Assembly (NCBI RefSeq): GCF_020921035.1
Contig: NC_063155.1
Coordinates: 20,603,311 to 20,667,310 of the forward strand
Direction of reading: 5' to 3'
DNA: 64,000 bases
From: Rhodamnia argentea
Lineage: Eukaryota; Streptophyta; Magnoliopsida; Myrtales; Myrtaceae
Below the pieces are notes generated by a model. That model did not search any database. It had not been told where the DNA came from and saw only the letters and a program-made list of their open reading frames with translations. A program made the translations under genes and the position numbers. Of this stretch, positions 13,474 through 24,622 are shown one piece after another (position 1 is the stretch's first letter; each line of letters opens with the position of its first letter).

Positions 13474-14896
13474 CTAGTAATTCCCAAAAGCTGCAGCTAA
13501 TCTCCTGATACCCTTGCAGTAAATATCTGAACCCTGTGAGGGCAGCTCTTGCTGCTGCTGGTTATTCCCTTCAACACAGGACAGTTCTGAGATGAATCTT
13601 GCCTCTGACACAACCCCATTTGGTGGAGTCTGCTTATCTTGACCTTGAACTGGGTTAGCAATCAGGAATGGCATGTTCAGATAGTCTGACCATTTCAAGT
13701 CCTCTGGTTCGTTGCCACTGAAATTGGGTTGGTGGGTTTGTTCTTCTTCTTCTTCTTTCTCAGCATGCGAGTCCCAAGAGAAAACGTTGCTATGCAGTTC
13801 ATTGTTCCCGATCTTCCCATTGGAGAAGAGGCTGAAATGGGGCTTCAACCTCTCTTGGGGTTGTGCAGTTAATGAGCTAAAGCTGTGGGGTTTTGGTAAA
13901 ATGGCAGGTCCTGAAGTGGAGTGGAAGGCGGCCTTCGAATCAGAAAGCATGAGGTTGTGGTTCAGATATGAATCAAATGAATATTCAGCTCCTGAACCAT
14001 AGTTCAGTTGCTGGAAAGGGAAAATACGGGTCGGTTCGACCGGGCTCTTCTCGCTGAGGTCCGAGAACAATTTTTTGGCGGGCGCGGTAGACATACCGGC
14101 CTCCGGATGGTGAATTTTCAAGCTTAAAGAACCAGTGAGTGAACATGGCTCTGCATTTTGTGAAATTGGCTTTCTGTCCTCTGATTTGTGAGTGTCGACT
14201 TCGAGATTGTGCACAGAACTAAACCCTTCTGAGGTTCTGTCGCCAAAATTGCCGGCTTCCAGCTTTGTCTCGCCTTCTCTTCCGTTCTTAACCTCCGAAA
14301 GCTGCTTGTGAGTGTTGGGGTCAATGCCTTTGTGAATGAGCTTCTTCTTGATGCTGGAGTTCCACAGGTTCTTTATCTCATTGTCTGTTCTTCCTGGTAA
14401 CTGTGATGCAATTTGAGACCACCTGAGAAAAAAATTAAAAGTTGAATATTTTTCAAGACCTCCTCCTGGAATTACAGGGTTTAAGAACCCATTGAACGAA
14501 AGATTTCTCCCCTTCTAAATACCTGTTTCCCAGAACAGCATGAAGCTCAATTATCAAGTCCTCCTCTTGTTGTGAGAATGTACCTCTCTTCAAATCAGGC
14601 CTCAAATAATTGATCCACCTCAATCTACAACTCTTCCCACACCTCTGCAATCCTGAAGGTGCAAATGGGTTCTCATCAAATTGAAGGAATAAAGAAATCA
14701 AACCTAAAAAAAAAGGCAAAAAAGCAAAAAAACAGAAAAAAAGAAGAAACCTTGGCTAATTACCGGCTAGTTTAGGCACAGAGCTCCAGCAACCATGCCC
14801 ATACATGGTGATATGTCTAACAAGCTTCTCATCTTCCTCTGGAGACCACAACCCTTTCCTTAGCTTCTGCTTGTAACAGCAAGAGTGCCTCCCCAT
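13474..14896 (-). CDS. MYB61: R2R3-MYB transcription factor, MYB61/MYB50 type
   Basis: Three exons (14896-14764, 14652-14523, 14422-13474) encode 403 residues. Exons of 133 and 130 bp are the classic R2R3-MYB arrangement. The DNA-binding part begins [20 protein letters not shown], with R2 at about residues 11-64 and R3 at about 65-115 ([20 protein letters not shown]). R3 starts with Phe instead of the first Trp, as in many family members. The tail is Ser-, Gln- and acid-rich and ends with two blocks typical of MYB61 and its close relatives: [13 protein letters not shown] and [17 protein letters not shown]. Known relatives act in the nucleus on stomatal aperture, xylem/lignin formation and carbon allocation through AC-type promoter elements. 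The exact orthologue (MYB61, MYB50 or a sister) cannot be fixed by reading. A TTTTGCAG at 14914-14921 may be the acceptor of an intron in the 5' leader. Confidence 0.92.
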
Positions 14897-15185
14897 GTGA
14901 GGCAAATTGGTGACTGCAAAAGATAAAAAGAAGACAATAGCAACAGATTCCTTAAAGGGACTTGTCAGGAGCAATCAGACCCTGTTTTGTTTGGGAACTG
15001 CTACGTTCTTTTTTTTTTCTTTTTTCTTTTTGGGGGAAGGGGGATGGTTGCTGAATTGGAAAGGAAGGAAACGTTAAAAAGGGAAAAAAGTAACAGCAAC
15101 AGTGATGGTGGTGTTCAATCATACACGAGAGAAGTGAGAGGTCATGGTCACGAGGGTGATAGGCTTGCACAAAGGGCATTCCCAG

Positions 15186-15220
15186 TTTAAATAGTGTTCT
15201 CTCTCTCTCTCTCTCTCTCT
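15186..15220 (-). promoter_or_regulatory. Candidate MYB core promoter: TATA-like site beside (CT)n
   Basis: On the minus strand the sequence TATTTAAA lies at 15193-15186, about 290 bases upstream of the MYB ATG. Immediately upstream of it is a (GA)n tract at 15198-15220. A TATA box next to a GA/CT tract is common in plant promoters. The leader would then be about 260 bases, possibly with an intron. This rests on motif and position only. Confidence 0.35.
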
Positions 15221-16036
15221 TAATGGGTGCACAGTGAATCACACTTCCAAATGATAAATGGAAGGAAGTGATTTTGGTGGTAACTATCTGGGTTCTCACT
15301 TTCATGCCCCTTCCAACAAGCCAGGAGAGGTAAACAGCAACGCATCCCCCGTTTGGCGGACGAATATCGAAGCCGCACGCCATGTTGCTGACACAGTGTC
15401 ACCGTCCAATCACGATGCACCGACATGGCAATAAAAGTCCTTCCCTATGGCGCTTCGCCTTCTCCGAGTTCTCGTTGGGATTTTCATTTGAAAACGAAGT
15501 TACACCTACTAAATTCACGTTCTTGGACTCCTTATCTAATGAGATTGTTTATCAAGTTAGTAGTACTAAGCAGGGGAGAAGGAGAGGAGGCTTATGGAAT
15601 CAGCAAGGAATATTTGGACTTCAATTTAGGCTGCTCCAATGATTGGAAATGTCCACCAACTGCTGAGCTCAAAAGATTCCAGAGAGTTGCATTCAATAGA
15701 GAGATAATTGTTAATCAAGTTGATGATGAGAGAGGATTGAGTAAAATATCAATTTCTAATTTGGATTCTTGTGGGAAAGTTTGATGCTCTTGGAACCTCA
15801 GCTGCTCCTTTTTCTGCTCTCAGCCTTCTCATCTTTGCTGTGGCCAGCTATACACGATTACTCTATCTCATCTCTAGAAGCAGAAAGCGAGCTCTTGCAA
15901 TTTTGGCTAAACAAATGAAGACAAATTCACTGTACCAACCTTGAGTTTTTTTCCGCAGAATTGCACAAACAGCCTTGTGCTCTTTAGAATGTGTTAGGTT
16001 AACGAGTGTTCCAACTTCCAAGGCAATTATTAATAA

Positions 16037-16509
16037 AGGGATAATATGACGAAAAATTTTAAACTGATACATCTACAATAAATTTATCCCAAAACTATTT
16101 TTTTGACCATTAAAAGCCCTAAACTTGTACACTTTTGATAAATTTACCCCAAACCGATACACTTATGATAAATTTTACCATCCGTTAATTTTCGTTAAAT
16201 TTTATCGTCAAATTATTGTGGTGAATGATATGTGGCAATTATCGGATGTACAAGTTTAAAATTTTTACCCTCTATTTATTACAAGTATATCAATTTGAAG
16301 TTTTTTGTGATATTACCAATTTAACGAAAACTAACAAAAGGTAAATTTATCATATACGTACCAATTTGGTATTTTTGGTCGTAAAATTAATTAAGTTCGA
16401 TAAATTTATTACAAATATATCAGTTTGGAGTTTTTGGTGATTGAAAAAATAACTTAGGATAAATTTATCATATATTTATCAATTTGAGATTTTTCATAGT
16501 ATTAATTCT
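16037..16509. mobile_element. Foldback MITE, family 1, copy b (473 bp) with perfect 8-bp TSD
   Basis: The left end AGGGATAATATGACGAAAAA and the right end, read on the other strand, AGAATTAATACTATGAAAAA are the termini of a near-full-length inverted repeat. The flanks are identical 8-mers, ATTAATAA at 16029-16036 and 16510-16517, so the boundaries are exact. An 8-bp duplication fits a hAT-mobilised element. It is non-coding. Confidence 0.82.
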
Positions 16510-16855
16510 ATTAATAATGCTTTTCAAAATGGGTTGAGAGGTTCACTCCCTTGGGTTAGCTCTGTTCTCAAGCACTGCCCTTGCACTACCGGAATCATAC
16601 GATTCACACGCAACCGCAACCGACATGATCATACAAACGGCTCGTAACTAGATTAAAACAGCATGGGCGTCTGCTTGCCCCGTCGTAATGTTCGTTTCGC
16701 AGTTTGGAAGATCTATCATGAGGTCAATTCAAGCTTCACTTCTATGTCTAGGCTAGAGCTGTAATAACTGCTGATCTGTTCTTGCGGTTCCGGCTACAAC
16801 GTGATGGGTTGGAAACAGTTAATCTTGAGCTTCTAATATAACCCAGATGAGAACA

Positions 16856-19482
16856 CTACTGCGACGACTCTGCACCATCGTCGACCTTAGGCCGGGTGTT
16901 CATGAGAATCTGGGATAGAAATAAAGAACAACGAAATCAGTAACACATGGGATGATGCTTTCAAAAGGAACAGCATGAAGATCGCCGGCAAAACAGAAAA
17001 AAATGGGGGATGATCCGACCTTCCTGAGCATGGTGTTTTCGTTGATCAAAGTCGAGATCTTCTCCTCCAGCTTCGAGTTTTTGTCTACCAACTCGCCGGC
17101 TCTCGATTCCAGCTCATTGACATACACCTTCTTCCTCTCGCGTGCTTGCTGAGCAGAGACTCTGTTCCTCAGTAACCTGCCATGATAAAAAAGAAGAGGA
17201 GTCTTTGAGGCAACAAGCTCTTTTCTCAGGCTTAAATTCAACAAGTGTTAACCAGCCCTCGCCGCTCAGCAACCATAGTCAAATCAACTCGGAGAAGGGC
17301 GCTAAAGGAACATAAACCGCCACGAACAATTGTCGTCGCATGATACTTGGTGACTAGGGTGGATACATCATATACATCATATTCAAAAGCTAGCAATTCG
17401 CCCTATTAATCTTCCAGGGCGCAAATAGCTCGATTTTCTTCTATGATCTATTTGTGTTAGTGGATTCATCCGATCCAAAACCTGAGACAATGCGTGTAAT
17501 CGCACAAAATATTCTTAAGCAGTTGTTAATTTAGTTGAAGACAACAAATTGTGAGGAGTTGGTATCAATTTATGCCTAATTGCTCCATAGATAATTCCTC
17601 CAACAATATTTTCTGGACGGACCAGAGACAATCCGAATTGGTCTTGTAAGAGATGCGCTATAGAACATACAAGTTTATTCTTTAAACAATTCATTCCTTA
17701 GCGTACGAATTCGGGACAATTTCAATGAAACCTTGCGATTCCTTATTTTGAATGTTAAACTCTATCTATTCCTCTATGCGAAGAGTACATTGAATGTTAC
17801 GCAATGGCTATGACAAGTACACAATGGCAAGTCACAAATTGTACACTTACTTTCGCACATGCTTTTCACTACAAAAATCTTTCCACTTAGGCTTTATTGA
17901 CTCATTTCATAACATGGTTCGAGAGTCTAAATAGAATGATGGGTTTTCCAATTTTGTTGTTTGTTAACCTATACAAAGGAATCCCGCCTAATTCACTAGT
18001 TCGTGGGAAGATACCGCACTTTTTTTGAAGTAGATGATGATTGACAGAGTGATCATGGATCATAATCTCCAGTATGAATGTTGAGATAGGAGCTGCAGAT
18101 TCACTTGTGATTTGCTTCTCTATTAGCTCATTACCAATCAGAATTAGTCTCCTAACTGGGATTATTTTTTCCAACCGGGCCTCCACAAGGCTACGAAAAC
18201 GAGATTAGGAACTTCAACAATGAATATGTAGCCACTTTGACAGGAAGCAAGATTAAGATGATACATTGGAGCCATGTTTAAACATACGACTACACATTCT
18301 TCTTCGCCAGATACAAATCAGCGCAAGTTGCTAGCGAAATCATAATCCTGTACGGTGTGTCAACTCAATCGATGCATCAAATTAAGCAACTAAGGTTGCT
18401 TTGCCACTAGATTTCACTGGGGAACTACTCCGAGCAGACCACCGAATCAAGCGAAACCATGGTCATATTCGAACTCAACTATGTAAAAACCAGCAGAATC
18501 TATGATCCACAGAGGGCACAGAGGGACATACCTCTTGAGCCTCTTATACTCCTTGTCAACAGGATTCCGTCCCCTTCGTCGCTTCCCCGGAATCGCCGTC
18601 TGAGCATGGTCGGCTTCCTGCTGCTCACTGACATGCGCGTTGCTGTTCCCCGTAGAATTCACAGCTGGTCGAGCCTCCATGTCCGGAACCATGAACAAGT
18701 CCTCGTCGTTCTCCTCTGAACCCAACCAAATCGTCAAAAGAAGAAATGGAATTTTCTAGCACAAAATTAAAATTCTAGCATTGATTGAATGCTAACCACC
18801 ATTGTCGATTAGGCATAAATGTAGTGGTCGAGACAAGATACACGTTAAGATTTCAATATAGACCGCAACCCCAAATTTTGAAGCCAATCAACTATGCAGT
18901 GTTCAACACGGCATGGAAAGCAGTAGAGTTCATGTCCATTTCTTCGATTCACCTGATACTCCGCCGATCTCATTGTTCGGCGATCACACGGCCATCAGCT
19001 GATCTGTGCATTTCGGATACCAACTATACCCTAAAATCAGAACACTTCTCATAAATCAGCTGCTACTGCAATTACACGGGCGATCTATCCTCTTCCATGC
19101 ATAAGTACACAGACCTGTGCTCTGATTACGAGTCAGCGAGAGATTATTCCGGTGCTCGGAAAAAGCTGAACACCCCCCCACTATCAAGAAACTACTGACA
19201 CAAGATGCAAGCCCGAAACAATCTCACCACCAAAAGGGTCCTAACCCAACACGTTCAACCAAGAGACGCCCACATGGAAAGGAAGGAAAATGCAAATGAC
19301 AGAAGTAATTATGACAGACCTTTCTCGTTCTTCTTGAGGGCACAAGAAGGAGAGGTGAGATCGTTGCCATCTTGCCTGGTCCTCCAAGAAGAAGAAGAAG
19401 ACGAACCAGTTGGCTCCATTCCCGCTTGGACCGAAGAAGCTACGTCGCCTCTGCTGCCGTCTCCATGCCTTTCCGCAGACAT
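16856..19482 (-). CDS. HYH: bZIP transcription factor HYH (HY5 homologue)
   Basis: Four exons (19482-19320, 18715-18532, 17176-17020, 16909-16856) join in frame to 185 residues; Arabidopsis HYH has 149. HYH works with HY5 in the nucleus to promote light-dependent development and is turned over by COP1. The COP1-binding block is [15 protein letters not shown] (about residues 55-69, VP at 64-65). It is followed by the basic region [18 protein letters not shown] and the bZIP signature NRVSAQQAR, with Asn120 and Arg128 spaced N-x7-R. A leucine zipper then leads into NENTMLRK and the HYH-type tail [11 protein letters not shown]. This tail and the NPVDKEY block favour HYH over HY5. The N-terminus is longer than in Arabidopsis and includes a six-Ser run. 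The Ser usually found before DEE in the COP1 motif is Asn here. The donor of exon 3 is GTCGGA, weak but GT. Confidence 0.93.
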
Positions 19483-20308
19483 TTTCAGCAAGCTCTGCTC
19501 CAGTGTTTGGGAACAATGCGATGCGATAGTAACAGCATTCGAAAAACTCTGGAGTTTTATCTGACTTTTCTCTCTTTTTGGAGCATTTATTTCTTACTGG
19601 GGAAGCGTTCCGGAAAGCGGGAGAGAGAGTTTGGCTCAAGAACGAACACGTTGATGCATGGAGAGCCGCCACTTTTGTTTCAGCTACTGCTCGACACTTC
19701 CTTTCAGATTAATCCAGAATCCATGTTCCGTCCACTGTTTATGTTTTCTTGTCATTTTCTTTCCTGGAACTTATATTGGAAAAAATTACTGAAAAATGAA
19801 TTCAATCTTATTTTCTTTTTTTTTTATGAATTGAGTCCTAAATCTTTTTCATTTATTTTCATCCAGTCTAACCAACTAATTTTAATCGAAAATCGCCGAC
19901 ATAAATGCAGGCCGTCTTACGTGGTGCTGGCGACACGGACATCACATCAATCATGTCATGTAAGACGATAGACGTTTATGTCAATGATTTTCGACTAAAT
20001 CGGCTGATGGACTAAATTATCATAAATATAAAATATAAAAATGATTTAAAATTGAATTGATATAATTATAATAAATTTATAACTTTTTTTTTTTGTGATT
20101 TTCCCCTTATATGGCGTGCATGCAATAGCTTGAAAATTCCAAAGCAAGTGGAAATGTAGCTGACGATGGTGTCCTTATCAATTTTGGCGCACCGAAAAAT
20201 TGTAAGCACAAAGCAAATTTTCTTGCCATTTAAATGGACATTTTTATTGATTCATGAAGAGTTTTGGCTATAATCATTGACACTTTTATAATGTTTCTAT
20301 CAAATTTA

Positions 20309-21045
20309 GAGCGTGAATGATAACTATTATGTTTCTATATTTCTATTTAATCCTGTTTTACATATTTGAAAAATAAATCTATTTGATAACGCAATTTCAT
20401 TTTTTCTATTTCTAAAATAAAAATTTATTCTAGAAATTGGATTGGAACAGATATGAGAAGTTAAAATTTTCAATTTCTCTGTTTCTAGAACAAAAATCAG
20501 AAATAAGAATTTTTCTTATCGCTCACTTCCTATCTCTCGCATCTTGGTCGTTGGTCCTTCGGTCGCCGGTTCCTCGTATGTCGGTCACCGATTGCTAATC
20601 CGCTAGTCACCATCCGCCGATTGTCATTCATCACCTGCCGGCAGCCCATCCGTCTGCTAATTGCCGGTCCGCCGATTGTCGGTCGGTTGTCTGTCGATAG
20701 CGGGTCCACCGGCCCTCGATTTGCCGGTCCACCGCACGTTGGTTGCTAGTTTGCGGTCCGCCCTTCCGTTGTCCGCCCTTCATTGTCCATGACCCCTTAT
20801 TGCCAATTGCCAGGTTGCCGGTCTGTCGGTGGCCGGTCGCTGTCGTCGGTTCGCCGTCCGTCAATGGCCGACAACCCTAGAAATTTTATACTATTATCAA
20901 TCGAATTTTTGTTCTTGGAACATAAATTTTGTATAGTTATCGAACACAATCATTTGCTCAGAAACTCATCACAAAATTAGAAATAGAAAAACCTATTTCT
21001 AGCAAGACATTAATTTCAGAAACAAAATGGTTATCATTTTCGAAT
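20309..21045. mobile_element. Non-autonomous TIR element with GC-rich minisatellite core
   Basis: The left end GAATGATAACTATTATGTTT pairs with the right end, which reads GAAAATGATAACCATTTTGT on the other strand. Further in, TTTCTATTTCTA-like phrases also pair. The core (about 20540-20875) is a degenerate array of units of the type GCCGGTCCGCCG or GCCGATTGTCG. No open frame is convincing and no clean target duplication was found. Confidence 0.5.
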
Positions 21046-21243
21046 ATCCTTTCAAATTTTCATGATATTACATTTTGAGAAATTAATCTGACGTCCCTTC
21101 ATGAGATCAAAGAATTTTAGTAAAATGCGATGGTGCGACTAGTGAGTGTGTTTTGTATTTAATTAACAAATTAGAGTAATCAGCTTCATTAGATAGTACT
21201 AGTTCATAACGTTGATTCTAAGTAGTGAAGGGACTCATCATCA

Positions 21244-21413
21244 GTCTGCTAGGACATCTTTGATGGCTCTTGATCTGATTCTTTATCCACTATAATGCTT
21301 GTGATTCTGCAGCCCCGGATTTTTTTTTGTCTGCTAGGAAATCTTCGATGGTTGTTGATCTGATTCTTTATCCACTATAATGCTTGTGATTCTGCAGCCC
21401 CGGAATTTGCCAG
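21244..21413. repeat. 85-bp direct tandem pair
   Basis: Two copies of an 85-bp unit start GTCTGCTAGG at 21244 and 21329 and both end around CTGCAGCCCCGGA. They differ at only a few positions, so the duplication is fairly recent. Confidence 0.85.
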
Positions 21414-21805
21414 CACCTGATTCAGATCAATTTCCTGATTTAAGAGGATTGGAGGGACAAGTGATCCCACCATAATGCTTTTGAAATCTATTCACAAAAA
21501 TGATTTAGACGTCGTAGTCTTTTATTAAGTGATTAAACATAGTTCACTTCCTTTCAGACTTGCTAATGATGCGTCATAATGTTAGGTTTATTGCAATTTA
21601 TCAACAACACTTCATCACTGTTTATGGCTTTTTCTCTGAATCTAAAACCCAATATATCATTTAAGATTAAGAGAATCATAAAAGAATATGAGTTTTTACA
21701 TTCCATATTTGTACTAAAAAGTTTAGATTTATCACCTTTAGAAATTCAATATGACGTAGGGTCGCGCTTTTTCCACTCCTTATTTAGCTAAAAGAATTCA
21801 TATCA

Positions 21806-22805
21806 TAATATTGTGATTATATTATCCTTTAGGTGGCCCACCTTTTAACATTATTCTTCACTTTTTATTTGGTCAAATATGCTGTCCTTCTTCTTCTTCT
21901 TCTTTTTATTGTCTACTTTCCTCGCGAGTCCACTTTCCTGTCTCTTCTCATATTTCCACGCCTTTGGAGTCCTATCAACAATACTGCCCCTCTCTTTTCC
22001 CTTTCCCACTTTTTCGCTTCAGACACGCCTTTAATGTCTCCTTCTCACCCATTTTTTTCTCGTACACCATTCGAATCAATGCTAAGTTAAATGCTTATTG
22101 GGAGTTCCCAGCAAAAGCACAATAGGGAGACAAATCATGATGCAAAATGTCAAACCAACTTGTTAGCGTTATTGTTTGCCCTTTACCATCAACTTCTTCA
22201 TCATCAGCTACAGCTAAGCAATTCGAAAATAGAAAAGCCCCGTACGTCTTCCCAAATCCCTCACTTCCTCCGCGTCTCAAGAACACGTGCTTGTCAACAT
22301 GACGTCAAAACTCCTCCCAATTCCCCTCGACGACTCCTCCGATCGCCACACCAGCTCCCGCACCTCCACTCGTTACCTTGTGCCGTTCGATTCCGCGTTC
22401 CTCCTCAGCCTTGGAGGATCGACACGATGTGGGTGACGACAACACCGCTGGCAAGAGCCGAGCCGCCATGAGCCGCGGAGGCTGGCGGATTCAATGCTGA
22501 GCTCGATGGTGGACGCTACTCAGTACTTCGACTTTTCATTAAATTTGGGGAGCTTTTGGCTCAATTTCTTTCCCATGAATTCTTCTTCTAGAGTCTTTAC
22601 TGCTCTTAAGGCTTGTCTAAAGCGGAAAATGGAAAAAGAGGGAACAGTTAGGGGAAGATAAGTAGAAAAAGAAGAAAAGTTGCACCCACAAGGAAAGAAA
22701 TCAAAAAATTAATAAAAAGAGGGAATAATACAATTGACCTAATAAAAATAGGAGAATAATACTAAAATGTGGGCCACATAAGGATAATATAGTCAAAATA
22801 CTATG
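21806..22805. mobile_element. TIR element of about 1 kb carrying a possible captured gene piece
   Basis: Near the left end is TATATTATCCTTTAGGTGGC, and the right end on the other strand reads TATATTATCCTTATGTGGCC. The pairing continues inward with TTTAACATTATTC-like and GTCAAAT-like phrases. The core (about 22090-22560) is much richer in GC. It encodes on the plus strand a Ser/Thr/Arg-rich stretch (TSKLLPIPLDDSSDRHTSS) that looks like part of a normal plant exon. I do not recognise the source gene. No clear target duplication. Confidence 0.45.
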
Positions 22806-23278
22806 ACAGGGAGTGTTGAAGTCAAATGAGGAATGGAAAAACCGTGGCTCTTTGACATATTGCTTATGGTTTCATTGGTTTGATTTTCAACTGGTTATGG
22901 ATGCTGTCTGTGGGCATGAGAATCTAAGAATTGGGATGGACATTTTTGGATAAACACGGCATTTTCGTAAATGGTAGCACAATAGTAATTGTTATGAAAG
23001 TGCAAAGTGGTATCCAAAGGTAAAACTCATGAATGTATTTGATATCTCAAAGTGCAGTTATATTAGAAATCATAGGGTAAAATGCAAACTCATGTTTTTA
23101 AGAGGAGAGTTTCTTAATTATGTTTTGTACTTTCGTCGCTGTGCGCTTTTTTTACGTGAAAAAGAGAGGAAGCAAGGAGAAATAACTTTTGAGCTCTAGG
23201 CCGGACTGGTCCCAAGTAGCCTAGTCCCGTTTGGTCTTGCTCTAAGTGCATTGTTCGGCGACGTGTTCGGGTTGTGCC

Positions 23279-24221
23279 AATTTTTTTTTTTTTTGGAATA
23301 TGTGCATTAGAAGTCCTAAAACTTGTTATTAAAGTGCAATTGAGTCTTAAAACTTTAAAAAATATGAAAATAAAGTCTTAAAACTTGTCAAATTGGTACA
23401 ATTGAGTCATTTCGTTAACACTGTCAATTTGACTAACGAAAAATGCTGGCGTAACATTTTTAAATTAATTTCTCTATCTTACGCAGTGTTTTTTATTATA
23501 TTTTATTCATACCTTAGTTAAGTCATATTAAAAAATAAAATACATTGTTTTTAAAAAAGACAAAACTTACAAAACAAGGAGAAAGACAAGGCTTACTGGT
23601 AGGGGGCTGCTGCCATTGCAACCCATCGTTGGAGGGGCCAGCGGCCTCACGGGCAAAGGCGAGGATGGCTGGCCCTTCCTCGGTTTGGGCAAGACCTCAC
23701 TAGGTATAGGCGAGGGCACTCGGATCTAGGTGACACTAGCCTTCACCCGGGTCCGGAGACCATTGTCGTTATTGGGTGAGGTCTCGCCGGGCTCGGGTGC
23801 CTAGATCTGGTGAGCCCTTGCCTAGGGCCAGTGGCTAGGGCTGGCCACCCTCGCCCAAGGCCGGTAGAGGTCGCCAGCCCCTTCGTCGATGGGTGGTGGC
23901 AATGCTCTACCTTTGACTTTTTTTTTCAATTTTGTTTTTTAAAATAAAATCTTTAGTTTTCGTTTTAAGTTTTCTAATATGTTTAAGAAAGATTTGCATA
24001 AAAATGATGGTGGTCCAATAATGCCACGTAGGATAGAGAAATTAATTTAAAAATGCCACGTCAGCTTTTTCATTAGTCAAATTGATGGTATTAATGGAAG
24101 GACTAGATTGTACCAATTTGACAAGTTTTAGGATTTGATTATTTTTTTGAAGTTTTAAAATTTAATTATACTTTTGTAATAAGTTTTAGAACTTTCCATG
24201 CACATATTTTTTCTTTTGGAA
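23279..24221. mobile_element. Foldback element, family 2, with GC-rich core (about 0.94 kb)
   Basis: The arms pair over several hundred bases: left TGTGCATTAGAAGTCCTAAA against right, read on the other strand, TGTGCATGGAAAGTTCTAAA. Both carry ACTTGTCAAATTGGTAC and the segment TAATTTCTCTATC. The core (23590-23920) is GC-rich with repeated GGCGAGG, GGCCAGC and CTCGCC words. It has no coding frame. Related copies occur five or more times in the window. Confidence 0.7.
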
Positions 24222-24622
24222 GCCGGCACCGTCTGATCCCATACTCGACTCACCTTCGCTTTCTAACACTTTTTGAACCCCTCGATTACACTCAATTAAC
24301 ACGCGAAGAGCGCTCTTCATATGAATTTTCCAAGGAAACTTTTTGACTCCTATACTGGCGAACGCCTGTCTCAAACCCTCCAGACAATTTCGCCCCAGTG
24401 CAAATCTCTGTCTAAAACAAGAATTGGGAAACCTAGTACGGTTTTCTTTTTAATCCGTGCGCGTGCAAGTATTTTCCCTTCACCAAGTAGGCCCGTTGCT
24501 TTCTGCAGTTGCCGCTTGGAGCGAGCTCCCTCGCGCGCGGGTCTCTGTTTCTTTCCCACCACCGAGTAAAGAGAAGAGAGCGAAGCAGAGAAGAAGAAAA
24601 CACTTGAAGGTCTACATATTCG

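Larger units (their letters stand above)
14897..16855. other. Intergenic: MYB promoter side and HYH 3' flank
   Basis: The stretch just above 14896 is the MYB leader and promoter. The stretch below 16856 is the HYH 3' flank. A complete foldback MITE lies at 16037-16509. No further gene is supported. Confidence 0.5.
19483..24622. other. Intergenic, divergent HYH and BSH promoters, repeat-rich
   Basis: HYH and BSH are transcribed away from each other across this 5.1 kb. It contains two TIR elements (20.3-21.05 and 21.8-22.8 kb), an 85-bp tandem pair (21.24-21.41 kb) and a foldback element (23.3-24.2 kb), listed separately. The BSH leader occupies roughly the last 100-200 bases. No other gene is supported. 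Confidence 0.5.

Noticed and set aside
13712..14002. 96-codon plus-strand frame inside the MYB gene
   Set aside because: Antisense shadow of the MYB C-terminal exon.
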